DNA from: a virus | Virus record (IMG/VR): IMGVR_UViG_3300035145_000392 | Location: 1-37,614 of that record | Length of the DNA stretch: 37,614 nucleotides | Direction: 5' to 3' (one strand) | Shown here: piece by piece, positions 8,175-14,610 of the stretch | Position numbering within the stretch: the stretch's first letter is position 1 | How the letters are laid out: each line of letters begins with the position of its first letter | The notes under the pieces: model-generated | Database searches by the model: none | What the model was told of the DNA's origin: nothing | What the model saw: the letters and a program-made list of their open reading frames with translations, nothing else | Made by a program: the position numbers and the translations under genes

Positions 8175-8829
8175 CAAAGAGGAACTTTATTTGAAAAAGA
8201 AAAATGACATTTTAGATCTGTTTAAACCGCCGATCAATCAAAATCAACGAATGATCACAAAACAAGCAGTCAATATCCACGAGTTTTATCTTAGTGGTGA
8301 AGTCGAAAGTCCAGAAGAGTATATTGAATGGTTCGACACAATCCGTAATGCAAGTGAGAACGATGTTTTAAAATTTTATATCAACTCGCCAGGCGGGGAT
8401 CTATTCACTGCAATCCAGTTCATGCGTGTACTCGGTGACACAAACGGCAACGTAATTGTGTCAGTAGAAGGCGCATGTATGTCTGCAGCAACCCTGATCT
8501 TCTTGATGGGACACCAGTTCGAAGTATCATCACACTCTATGTTTATGTTCCACAACTATTCCAGTGGAGTTGTAGGTAAAGGTGGTGAAATGTATGATCG
8601 TCTTGTCCATGAAAAAGGATGGTCAGAAAAGTTGATGCGAGATGTTTATGCTGATTTCTTAACAGAAGAAGAGATCAGTGCTATCTTGAACAACAAAGAT
8701 ATTTGGATGGATGGCGATGAAGTTGTTAAACGTCTAAAGGATAAGATTGCAAAAATTGAGAGTGCAGAAAAAGAACAGGAAGAAGAAAAACCTGCACCGA
8801 AAAAAAGAGGTCGTCCACGAAAGTCATGA
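8164..8829 (+). CDS. ClpP-like serine protease with AT-hook-like tail
   Basis: A 221-aa protein of the ClpP/crotonase fold. The Asn-Ser-Pro-Gly-Gly-Asp segment (74-79) matches the ClpP oxyanion/substrate strand. Ser107 in Cys-Met-Ser-Ala-Ala-Thr is the nucleophile, His130 in Met-Phe-His-Asn-Tyr the base, and Asp179 or Asp183 the likely acid. ClpP normally needs an ATPase partner; a phage version may borrow host ClpA/X or act alone. It is not the head maturation protease, since a gp21 is encoded at 24912. After residue 200 the protein has an acidic-then-basic tail ending Lys-Lys-Arg-Gly-Arg-Pro-Arg-Lys, an AT-hook core (Arg-Gly-Arg-Pro). The tail is not part of standard ClpP. Confidence 0.85.
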   Translation: MTLNKEELYLKKKNDILDLFKPPINQNQRMITKQAVNIHEFYLSGEVESPEEYIEWFDTIRNASENDVLKFYINSPGGDLFTAIQFMRVLGDTNGNVIVSVEGACMSAATLIFLMGHQFEVSSHSMFMFHNYSSGVVGKGGEMYDRLVHEKGWSEKLMRDVYADFLTEEEISAILNNKDIWMDGDEVVKRLKDKIAKIESAEKEQEEEKPAPKKRGRPRKS

Positions 8830-9044
8830 CGGTACTTAAATGGTTATCAACTACACTGTTCTTGTGTGCAGGGTTGATATTAGCGTTGAACTTACCTTTC
8901 TCTAAGGTAGGTTTCATCCTTTTCTTTATTGGTCATATTGTGCTCTTGGGCGTGTTTGTACGTGCAAGAGACTGGCCAATGATTACACAAAATGGTTTCT
9001 TCATTCTGATAGATCTCATTGGGATCTACAGGTGGTTTTTATAA
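8826..9044 (+). CDS. Small membrane protein
   Basis: A 72-aa, mostly hydrophobic protein coupled to the ClpP-like gene by an ATGA overlap. Hydrophobic segments at about residues 5-22, 27-46 and 53-70 suggest two or three membrane spans, with Arg-Ala-Arg-Asp-Trp between the last two. The last segment has the pattern Gln-Asn-Gly-Phe-Phe-x(6)-Gly-Ile-Tyr-Arg-Trp. The function is unknown; its placement might suit a membrane partner of the protease. Confidence 0.6.
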   Translation: MTVLKWLSTTLFLCAGLILALNLPFSKVGFILFFIGHIVLLGVFVRARDWPMITQNGFFILIDLIGIYRWFL

Positions 9045-9054
9045 AGAGGAATAT

Positions 9055-10134
9055 ATGACTGAATTTATTTTTACAAGCGAAAGTGTAAGTGACGGACATC
9101 CAGACAAAGTTGCGGATCAAATCTCAGATGCATTGGTTGATGCAGGACTGAAGAATGGTGATGAGACAACTCGTGTTGCGGTAGAAACACTTGTAACTAC
9201 TAACCACGTGACGTTGGCGGGCGAAGTAAAAAACTTTAATGTCGGACCGTTGGATGTTAAACAAATCGTCCGTGATAAAGTAAAAGAGATTGGATATGAA
9301 CAAGATGGGTTCCATTGGGACAACTTGAAGATCTACAATGAAATCCATTCGCAGAGTGCAGATATTGCATTGGGTACGGATGATTTTGGTGCGGGTGACC
9401 AAGGGATCATGTTTGGTTATGCGTGTAACGATAACGATGCATTCATGCCTGCACCTATTCATTTTTCTCATGAAATCTTACGCAAACTGAAAACGATGCG
9501 TGAGGATGTATTGGGTCCAGATGCAAAATCGCAAGTGAGTGTCCAGTATGAGGGCAACAAAGTCAAACGGATTGATCAAGTCGTTATCTCAACTCAACAT
9601 GAAGAGGGAAAGATTAGTCAAGCGAAAAGTATCGCACATGCTGCTGCCAACTATGTACTAGGAGATCTTGTAGACGGAAATACTATATTCCATTTAAACC
9701 CTACTGGTAACTTTGTAATTGGTGGTCCAGATGGTGACGCAGGTGTCACTGGTCGTAAGATCATCGTCGACACTTATGGTGGTTATGCACCACATGGTGG
9801 CGGTGCGTTCTCTGGTAAAGATCCGACGAAGGTAGATCGTAGTGCTGCATACATGGCACGATGGTTGGCGAAGAACGTAGTCGCAGACGACATGGCAGAC
9901 TGGTGTCAGATTCAGTTGTCTTATGCAATCGGTGTAAAGGAACCCACATCAATCTACGTCGACAGTAACGGACACAATCGATCAATCGAACGCTTCATTC
10001 GAGAGAATATCGATCTGACTCCAAAAGGAATCATTGATAGATTTGATCTGTTCAATTTTACTGACTACAGCAAGAACTGTGTGTACGGACACTTTGGTAA
10101 CAAGGATGTTCCATGGGAAAAGATTGGATGGTAA
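9055..10134 (+). CDS. metK: S-adenosylmethionine synthetase
   Basis: A 359-aa protein aligning end to end with bacterial MetK (E. coli 384 aa). It makes SAM from methionine and ATP. Visible signatures are Ser-Asp-Gly-His15-Pro-Asp17-Lys, Gly-Ala-Gly-Asp-Gln-Gly-Ile-Met-Phe-Gly-Tyr (112-122), Gly-Gly-Pro-x-Gly-Asp (223-228), Thr-Gly-Arg-Lys (232-235) and Gly-Gly-Gly-Ala-Phe-Ser-Gly-Lys-Asp (248-256). All main catalytic and ATP-binding residues appear kept, so an active enzyme is likely. It is shorter at the flexible loop and C-terminus. Start chosen at ATG 9055 after AGAGGA; the in-frame extension to 9019 overlaps the previous gene. Possible SAM users in the window are the 20363 methyltransferase and the FkbM protein. 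Confidence 0.95.
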   Translation: MTEFIFTSESVSDGHPDKVADQISDALVDAGLKNGDETTRVAVETLVTTNHVTLAGEVKNFNVGPLDVKQIVRDKVKEIGYEQDGFHWDNLKIYNEIHSQSADIALGTDDFGAGDQGIMFGYACNDNDAFMPAPIHFSHEILRKLKTMREDVLGPDAKSQVSVQYEGNKVKRIDQVVISTQHEEGKISQAKSIAHAAANYVLGDLVDGNTIFHLNPTGNFVIGGPDGDAGVTGRKIIVDTYGGYAPHGGGAFSGKDPTKVDRSAAYMARWLAKNVVADDMADWCQIQLSYAIGVKEPTSIYVDSNGHNRSIERFIRENIDLTPKGIIDRFDLFNFTDYSKNCVYGHFGNKDVPWEKIGW

Positions 10135-10140
10135 AAAAAG

Positions 10141-10164
10141 TGAAAAAAATTTGATTTTTTTTCA
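10141..10164. other. A/T-only near-palindrome upstream of promoter
   Basis: A TGA7T arm at 10141-10150 pairs with AT8CA at 10154-10164 around a short loop, just after the metK stop. It is followed by A7-GG-CTTGACT of the next promoter. It may be a weak terminator for metK transcripts or an UP element; similar A/T palindromes precede the promoters at 17011 and 17678. Confidence 0.5.
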
Positions 10165-10173
10165 AAAAAAGGC

Positions 10174-10202
10174 TTGACTTTCTCTTGTAGAAGCATTATA
10201 TT
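10174..10202 (+). promoter_or_regulatory. Sigma70-type promoter
   Basis: TTGACT at 10174-10179 and TATATT at 10197-10202, 17-bp spacer, preceded by the A-tract A7GGC. It would drive 10237 to 11785. Confidence 0.8.
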
Positions 10203-10236
10203 ATATATGTAACGTGATGAGAAAGAGAGATTGACT

Positions 10237-10545
10237 ATGAATATGAACCAAGCGATTGAAAAACTTCTGACTGCAATCAAAGACGATTACCGTGAAGGTA
10301 GTTGGCAAGACTTCATGATCGAAAGATTTGAGAACGGACTGTCTTTTCAAGAAGGTCGTAAGTACATCAAAATTCTTAGTGGTGGAAGCGTTTGGGGTTT
10401 CATCGTCAAAGGCGAAGACAAAAAGTTCGCAGTTGGTGATATTCTGAAACCTGCGGGTTGGGCGACACCAACACGTAATGCAGCACGTGGTAACATCTTT
10501 GGTGATTACATCATCCGTTGGACTGGTCCTGAGTACTTGCGTTAA
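10237..10545 (+). CDS. Conserved-type phage hypothetical protein
   Basis: A 102-aa soluble protein. ATG 10237 is chosen because AAGAGAGA lies 6-7 nt upstream; TTG at 10231 and ATG at 10243 are alternatives. The second half contains Gly-Arg-Lys-Tyr-Ile-Lys-Ile, Gly-Ser-Val-Trp-Gly-Phe and Ala-Arg-Gly-Asn-Ile-Phe, then Trp-Thr-Gly-Pro-Glu-Tyr-Leu, a pattern I recall from marine T4-like phage small proteins. It is beta-rich. No function is known. First gene of the 10174 unit, so probably early. Confidence 0.65.
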   Translation: MNMNQAIEKLLTAIKDDYREGSWQDFMIERFENGLSFQEGRKYIKILSGGSVWGFIVKGEDKKFAVGDILKPAGWATPTRNAARGNIFGDYIIRWTGPEYLR

Positions 10546-10555
10546 GGAGTTCGTA

Positions 10556-10774
10556 ATGAATAGTGTTTTTAATTTTCCAAATATGATCATGTCTGTTATG
10601 ATAGGGTCGTTGATCTTCGTTCTATCTTACGCAGTTCTGTCTTCTGCAGAACTACCCGATGTTTGGTTCAGTTACTCTACTGGTGACTGCGTCAAGGTGT
10701 TGAATTACGCTGAGGGTGATACATACTCTTGCGAGAATATGCCTCCTCGTTATTATCATGTGTGGACTGAATAA
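10556..10774 (+). CDS. Membrane-anchored small protein with two Cys
   Basis: A 72-aa protein starting at ATG 10556 after AAGGAG; an open extension to 10478 overlaps the previous gene and is rejected. Residues 8-32 are a hydrophobic N-terminal anchor or uncleaved signal, so the C-terminal 40 residues probably face the periplasm. That part has Gly-Asp-Cys-Val-Lys-Val and Tyr-Ser-Cys-Glu-Asn-Met-Pro-Pro-Arg-Tyr, which could form a disulphide. The function is unknown. Confidence 0.6.
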   Translation: MNSVFNFPNMIMSVMIGSLIFVLSYAVLSSAELPDVWFSYSTGDCVKVLNYAEGDTYSCENMPPRYYHVWTE

Positions 10775-11061
10775 TGAGTAGAACAAAAAGAACATCAGAT
10801 TCGGATCTGTGGGAACAGAGTATTGCAGATAATCCATCGTACTACTCTGTCATTGCGTTCACTCCTCAAAAGGGAACTAGGTCAATGCCTGAGATCCCTA
10901 CATTTGAGGAAGCATATGAATACGCAAAAGAAGTTTTAACGCTTGACAATCGTGTCAGATCGTGTATGATATATGCAGTGAATGAATATCGAAACCATGC
11001 ACTTGTCGGTACGATAGGTAGACATGACTTACAATTCAAAGAAGTGGTGAGAAAAGTATGA
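10774..11061 (+). CDS. Hypothetical protein
   Basis: A 95-aa soluble protein sharing one base with the previous stop (TAATG) and overlapping the next start by ATGA. It looks alpha/beta, with Phe-Glu-Glu-Ala-Tyr-Glu-Tyr-Ala in a helix. No motif is recognised. A sigma70-like promoter lies inside its 3' half. Confidence 0.6.
   Translation: MSRTKRTSDSDLWEQSIADNPSYYSVIAFTPQKGTRSMPEIPTFEEAYEYAKEVLTLDNRVRSCMIYAVNEYRNHALVGTIGRHDLQFKEVVRKV
10943..10970 (+). promoter_or_regulatory. Possible internal sigma70 promoter
   Basis: CGC-TTGACA (-35 at 10943-10948) and TATGAT (-10 at 10965-10970) with a 16-bp spacer inside a coding region. It could give separate expression of the 36-aa protein and the 2OG oxygenase. 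It lacks the upstream A-tract of the intergenic promoters. Confidence 0.4.
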
Positions 11062-11168
11062 GTAACTATAATAAAGAATCAGTTGAACGTGCAATCAAGA
11101 CTTCACGCAAACCAATCTCTGGTAAAGAAGCTAAACTAATCCATGCATTGTTGAAAGGTCGGGGATGA
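11058..11168 (+). CDS. Tiny 36-aa basic protein
   Basis: A 36-codon frame linked by ATGA overlaps to both neighbours (11058-11061 and 11165-11168), a strong sign that it is translated. The sequence is Lys/Arg-rich and contains Lys-Pro-Ile-Ser-Gly-Lys-Glu-Ala-Lys-Leu-Ile-His-Ala-Leu-Leu-Lys. I recall this kind of short protein from T4-like marine phages. The function is unknown. Confidence 0.6.
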   Translation: MSNYNKESVERAIKTSRKPISGKEAKLIHALLKGRG

Positions 11169-11785
11169 GCGCAGCAGTATTTCGTGCATTCGGTACACCT
11201 CTTTACAGAGATAAAATTGCATTAGACAAGAAGATAATCAATCCTATCTTGTCGTCTATCGAACTACGCAGACTACCTTCCGATGATGGTTGGACTAGTG
11301 AAGATACATATGTTCTTGAAAATGATTTTGAGGTGTTAAAACCAATTGTCCAAAAACATTTGGACGATTTTGTATTCAATCATTTTAAACTTATGGACAA
11401 GTATGATGTTGAGATCCAAAATAGTTGGATAATGAAACATAAAAAGGGAGATCACTCTGCGTTACACTGGCACTCCAACAGTCTAATCTCTGGAATATTG
11501 TATTTACAAACAGACGATCATTCAGGAGATCTTGCATTTGTAAATCAATTGAATTGGTGTAACAATATGTTTGAATTTGATTACAAAGAAGATAATCCTT
11601 TGAATCAAAATACAGTAGTACATACACCACGTGATGGAGAAATTATTCTATTCCCATCAAAAACGTATCATACTGTTACCCCATCTCAATCAGATGATAT
11701 GAGATTCTGTCTAGCTTTTAATGCATTCATTCGTGGAGATGTTCAAAAACAATTTGAAAAAAGTATGTCACAATTAGTCTTGTGA
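11165..11785 (+). CDS. 2-oxoglutarate/Fe(II)-dependent oxygenase (TIGR02466 type)
   Basis: A 206-aa double-stranded beta-helix protein. It has His101-x-His103 in the Leu-His-Trp-His-Ser-Asn strand, then Ser-Gly-Ile-Leu-Tyr-Leu, a distal His169 in Phe-Pro-Ser-x(3)-His-x-Val, and Arg180 which would hold 2-oxoglutarate, followed by Phe-Asn. This is the layout of the TIGR02466 family of putative 2OG-Fe(II) oxygenases common in marine phages. The usual His-x-Asp is His-Ser-Asn here, so metal binding may differ. The substrate is unknown. It is the last plus-strand gene of its unit and converges on the minus-strand operon. Confidence 0.8.
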   Translation: MSAAVFRAFGTPLYRDKIALDKKIINPILSSIELRRLPSDDGWTSEDTYVLENDFEVLKPIVQKHLDDFVFNHFKLMDKYDVEIQNSWIMKHKKGDHSALHWHSNSLISGILYLQTDDHSGDLAFVNQLNWCNNMFEFDYKEDNPLNQNTVVHTPRDGEIILFPSKTYHTVTPSQSDDMRFCLAFNAFIRGDVQKQFEKSMSQLVL

Positions 11786-11935
11786 TTTACTTTTAAGAAG
11801 GTGTCCACTCCACAACCTCTCTTTCTCTCTTACTGTCGCTGGATTTGAATATCCAGTATGTGGGACAAAGTGGATACCTTCTTTTCTTATCTCTTCTTCG
11901 GTGTATTCAAACTGTACTAGATTCACCTTTTGCAT
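11774..11935 (-). CDS. Small 53-aa hypothetical protein
   Basis: A minus-strand ATG at 11935 opens 53 codons to a TAA at 11774, overlapping 12 nt of the convergent oxygenase gene. AAAGGCGATAGG lies just upstream. The peptide is charged, with Tyr-Thr-Glu-Glu-Glu-Ile-Arg-Lys-Glu-Gly and a centre with His-Thr-Gly-Tyr-Ser-Asn-Pro-Ala-Thr. It follows in line with the Cys-rich gene upstream and would be the last gene of the late operon. No function is recognised. Confidence 0.5.
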   Translation of the reverse strand: MQKVNLVQFEYTEEEIRKEGIHFVPHTGYSNPATVREKERLWSGHLLKSKSQD

Positions 11936-11947
11936 CCTATCGCCTTT

Positions 11948-12121
11948 CTATCTAAAATAACCATTCCAAGAGCGAGCGTCTGTCTCCTGTAGGGATGGTT
12001 TTTTTATTTCTTCCTTACAATCACATCTAGTGCATACATCGTTTACACAGTCTTTGCAGTCTGGTGCGTAACAATGACAATCATGACCACAACTCTTACA
12101 AGTTCTTTCTGGTCCGATCAT
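11948..12121 (-). CDS. Small Cys-rich (zinc-binding-like) protein
   Basis: A 57-aa protein with a strong GGAGG just upstream of its ATG. In residues 8-35 there are nine Cys and two His: Cys-x-x-Cys-Gly-His, Cys-His-Cys, Cys-x-x-Cys and Cys-x-x-Cys-x-Cys. Such density suggests one or two zinc clusters. The C-terminal 20 residues are polar. It sits 9 bp after the coiled-coil gene of the late operon. A plus-strand terminator hairpin is embedded in its last third. The function is unknown; the binding role is inferred from spacing. Confidence 0.65.
   Translation of the reverse strand: MIGPERTCKSCGHDCHCYAPDCKDCVNDVCTRCDCKEEIKKPSLQETDARSWNGYFR
11959..12005 (+). terminator. Rho-independent terminator inside an antisense gene
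   Basis: On the plus strand AACCATTCC (11959-11967) pairs with GGGATGGTT (11992-12000) with one G-T pair, and seven T follow. It would stop plus-strand transcripts that leave the oxygenase gene. The loop is long (24 nt). The same DNA codes for the C-terminal third of the Cys-rich protein on the other strand. Confidence 0.55.
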
Positions 12122-12130
12122 AGTGCCTCC

Positions 12131-12772
12131 TTAGTTTGCTAATGGATTGTCTAACGCCCTCTGTAGTTTAGAATTCAATTTTTGTTCTAGTTCGTTCAGA
12201 TCTCTTTCAACTTTACCTTCGAGATCAGTCATACGATTGTCGTTAGACTCTCTGAGTTGAGATGCTTTGTTGTCGTACTGATTCTGTAGTGCATCTCTTT
12301 TATTATCAAAACGTTCTTCTGCGTTTTGGATAATCTGTCTTACGTCCGCTTCTGTGTCACGAACTAGTTTTTCGACACGACGAACCTGCGAGTCCATTTG
12401 ATTAAGTTGATCACGAGTATCAACCTTGTTCTCACGGACACGTTTTTCTAAATCGTCAATTTGTTTTTGAATGGAATTAATTTGAACTTCGAGTTCTGAC
12501 TTGACGTTACCAACGAGAACTTCAATCTCATTGTTGCGAGTTTCAATCGCACCCACATCAATATTTTCTACAATCTCTTTCATTCCCATGTAATCATCAT
12601 ACACTTGGAATGCACCGTAGAGACCACCTATGATAGTACTGAGAATTGCAAACGCTGCACCAATTGTTGTTGGGGTCATTGTGATCCCAAACAACTTCAT
12701 CTTGGTGTTTTTAAGTTTCTCTACTTCTTCTTCGAAGTTTTCGGTGAGTTCACCGAGATCTTTGTCTGACAT
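12131..12772 (-). CDS. Membrane-anchored long coiled-coil protein
   Basis: A 213-aa protein using ATG 12772, with AAGGAA about 9 nt upstream; the longer in-frame form to 12844 has an extended overlap with the previous gene. Residues about 28-55 are a hydrophobic segment (Ile-Gly-Ala-Ala-Phe-Ala-Ile-Leu). Residues about 75-210 are an almost continuous charged coiled coil with heptads of Leu, Val and Ile. The short N-terminus before the membrane span is charged. The layout fits an inner-membrane protein with a long cytoplasmic or periplasmic rod. I do not recognise a family. It overlaps the small membrane protein before it by 52 nt. Confidence 0.65.
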   Translation of the reverse strand: MSDKDLGELTENFEEEVEKLKNTKMKLFGITMTPTTIGAAFAILSTIIGGLYGAFQVYDDYMGMKEIVENIDVGAIETRNNEIEVLVGNVKSELEVQINSIQKQIDDLEKRVRENKVDTRDQLNQMDSQVRRVEKLVRDTEADVRQIIQNAEERFDNKRDALQNQYDNKASQLRESNDNRMTDLEGKVERDLNELEQKLNSKLQRALDNPLAN

Positions 12773-13044
12773 TTTTCGAGTTCCTTGATACGATCTTCTA
12801 GTTCGTCGATCTTCTTTGTTACTTTCGGATAACGCTTTCGCCACGCTTCTGGGTCATCTTGTAGGAAGTCCCATCCAAAACGATCAACTAAATGATCCAT
12901 AGATCTATCAAATAAACTCATCAACCAAAGGGCTGCGTGTGTGTTTCTAAACCATGCAAGAAATGCGGCACCAATTAAAGATCCACCAATCGCTGTGTAA
13001 ATCCACAACGTATCGCCGAACATTCTTTGTACCATTTCCCACAT
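12721..13044 (-). CDS. Small membrane protein with C-terminal helix
   Basis: A 107-aa protein with an N-terminal hydrophobic span at about residues 14-33 (Ile-Gly-Gly-Ser-Leu-Ile-Gly-Ala-Ala-Phe). A region with Asp-His-Leu-Val-Asp-Arg-Phe-Gly-Trp and Asp-Pro-Glu-Ala-Trp-Arg-Lys follows, then a short coiled coil (about 78-92) and a Lys/Ser-rich end. ATG at 13044 comes one base after the lipase stop; in-frame ATGs at residues 4 and 8 are alternatives. Shape and position next to a lipase allow a membrane or lysis role, but nothing proves it. Confidence 0.6.
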   Translation of the reverse strand: MWEMVQRMFGDTLWIYTAIGGSLIGAAFLAWFRNTHAALWLMSLFDRSMDHLVDRFGWDFLQDDPEAWRKRYPKVTKKIDELEDRIKELEKCQTKISVNSPKTSKKK

Positions 13045-13045
13045 A

Positions 13046-13759
13046 TTAGTAGTCCAACTTCTTTGTTGCTTTTATGTAGTTAGGCATGTTGTGATCTGCA
13101 ACACTATCAAGAATTCCAGATCTCCAACCACGCCATCTATCTTTAAGTAATTGCCAACCTGTCATCTTACGGACATTACCGTAAAAGTTAATATACTGCA
13201 ATGTACCGTGATGTTTGTATCCCATCAATGCGAGTGGTACACGACATACGATATCGTTGTTATTAACGAATCTGTAGTGAGGTGTTGTAATGTTCTTTAC
13301 AAATTTACGTGTTCCTACTCGTGGAGAACCGAACGTAGTCAATTGATGTACTGGTCTGATCTCTTCTAGTCTGGATGCACAAATGGTTGCCATCGCTCCG
13401 CCTAGGGAGTGTCCAGTGATGTAGACACGTTTTCCTTCAGCGAATTCTTTGGAGTGTCTTAGAAGCGCAGCCCAGATTTTGTCTACCTCACCTTTGAAAC
13501 CTGAGTGGACTAGTCCATGTGTCATTGCGCCTGCAGGCCACGCATTTAGATCTGCAAGAACGTCTGATAGTTCATCTGGTTCTGTTCCTCTAAATGCAAT
13601 GACATATTCTTCTTTATTATATGCGACATGACATTGTGCGCCGTCATGTTCGAAGAATTTGTGATATGTGTATCCCAGAGACTTAACTGACTCTTTTGCT
13701 TCTTTCCCATCGAAATATGCAAGTGCGGCAAGTTGTGCCATTTTGTGACATACGGACAT
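13046..13759 (-). CDS. Class 3 lipase / alpha-beta hydrolase
   Basis: A 237-aa protein with the complete signature of class 3 lipases. The nucleophile elbow is Thr-Gly-His-Ser118-Leu-Gly-Gly; Thr-Phe-Gly-Ser-Pro-Arg-Val-Gly follows at 142-149; the acid is Asp169 in Asn-Asn-Asn-Asp-Ile-Val; the base is His223 near the C-terminus (Asp-His-Asn-Met-Pro). Arg-Gly-Thr at 57-59 is the usual oxyanion-region motif. There is no signal peptide, so it acts in the cytoplasm unless released at lysis or packed in the virion. It sits in a late operon behind four exported proteins and before two membrane proteins. AAGGAG lies 6-7 nt before the ATG. The substrate may be host phospholipid or another ester. Confidence 0.85.
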   Translation of the reverse strand: MSVCHKMAQLAALAYFDGKEAKESVKSLGYTYHKFFEHDGAQCHVAYNKEEYVIAFRGTEPDELSDVLADLNAWPAGAMTHGLVHSGFKGEVDKIWAALLRHSKEFAEGKRVYITGHSLGGAMATICASRLEEIRPVHQLTTFGSPRVGTRKFVKNITTPHYRFVNNNDIVCRVPLALMGYKHHGTLQYINFYGNVRKMTGWQLLKDRWRGWRSGILDSVADHNMPNYIKATKKLDY

Positions 13760-13768
13760 CTTTACTCC

Positions 13769-14203
13769 TTAGTTTTCGAACTGTTCTTCCACTGGTTGTT
13801 GTGCGTTCAATCTTCTCAAGGCGTTCAATTCTTCTTGAAGTTTTAATACTTCAAGTCTTTTCTTTCTCAGTTCTAATTCATAAAGAGTATTACAATTAAT
13901 ACGTTGTGCGGGTTTATCTAAAGGAATAGTAATCCTTGCATAAACACCAACATCTTTCTCAGAATCAAAACCTCTGTCACTACCAAATGGACTTTGTGCA
14001 TTGTTGATAACCCCAGTCAATCCAAACTCTAAATTAGTAGCACCACCAATAGAGTTTTGACAGTCAACACCATCTTGGGTTCGGATACTATCAGAACCAT
14101 ATGCACTTCCCATACCAGGCAAGGACAAGTTTAAAGAACTGGAATCTGCATGTGCAAATGTTCCAGTCATTAAAAAACAAAAGATCATCATATAATTTTT
14201 CAT
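13769..14203 (-). CDS. Exported hypothetical protein with C-terminal helix
   Basis: A 144-aa protein. ATG 14203 is chosen over an in-frame GTG at 14215 since it starts exactly at a Sec signal peptide: Met-Lys-Asn-Tyr, a hydrophobic core, and Phe-Ala-His-Ala before Asp. The mature part begins with Ser-Leu-Asn-Leu-Ser-Leu-Pro-Gly-Met-Gly and carries two Cys. A charged helix (residues about 108-135, Tyr-Glu-Leu-Glu-Leu-Arg-Lys-Lys-Arg) with heptads lies near the end. It would be periplasmic or outer-membrane facing. No known family is recognised. It shares the late operon with other exported proteins. Confidence 0.65.
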   Translation of the reverse strand: MKNYMMIFCFLMTGTFAHADSSSLNLSLPGMGSAYGSDSIRTQDGVDCQNSIGGATNLEFGLTGVINNAQSPFGSDRGFDSEKDVGVYARITIPLDKPAQRINCNTLYELELRKKRLEVLKLQEELNALRRLNAQQPVEEQFEN

Positions 14204-14211
14204 GGTATAAC

Positions 14212-14595
14212 TCACTTCTCAATGATCTTTGAACAAATCCGTGATGAAACGGCAGTTCTAGTTAAATCTTCTTTCCGCAATTTGGAACGTGAACAAATAT
14301 AAACTGCTTCCTTTGCGGATTCTTTTCTCATATAAATTTCAACAGTAACCGTACTCAAATACGGTATCTTCCATATCTTATATTTAGACACAAATGGGAT
14401 TGGTTTCCAGTCTTCGGTGAATACTGAAAACTCATAGTATTCTACTTCAGGCCGTTTATTAAACATAGTCATTGTAGTCATGACTAGATTTTCACCCATG
14501 TAAGATGGAACCAACTTTGGGTATGTTGGAACCATCTCATGTGCATGTGCATTAGTTGTAAATAATGCAAATAATAGTATTAACAAATATTTCAT
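14212..14595 (-). CDS. Exported Ig-like protein, possibly PapD-like
   Basis: A 127-aa protein with a clean Sec signal peptide (residues 1-18, ending Asn-Ala-His-Ala). The mature 109 residues are beta-rich. A Met-Thr-Met-Phe-Asn-Lys strand is followed by Tyr-Tyr-Glu-Phe-Ser-Val, Pro-Ile-Pro-Phe-Val, Ile-Pro-Tyr-Leu-Ser-Thr-Val-Thr-Val, and Val-Tyr-Ile-Cys-Ser-Arg-Ser. The order recalls the N-terminal domain of periplasmic pilus chaperones, but only one such domain would fit and the resemblance is weak. Two Cys could pair. Its neighbour at 14611 is pilin-like, which makes the idea more attractive. It could equally be an unrelated beta-sandwich. Confidence 0.6.
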   Translation of the reverse strand: MKYLLILLFALFTTNAHAHEMVPTYPKLVPSYMGENLVMTTMTMFNKRPEVEYYEFSVFTEDWKPIPFVSKYKIWKIPYLSTVTVEIYMRKESAKEAVYICSRSKLRKEDLTRTAVSSRICSKIIEK

Positions 14596-14610
14596 AATCT
14601 ACAATCTAAT

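Noticed and set aside
10201-10590. 129-codon minus-strand frame
   Set aside because: It covers a sigma70 promoter and lies opposite two coupled plus-strand genes with Shine-Dalgarno sites.
11839-11856. CTGGAT...ATCCAG hairpin near the end of the late operon
   Set aside because: Six-base stem inside a coding frame with no T-run on either strand; not supported as a terminator.
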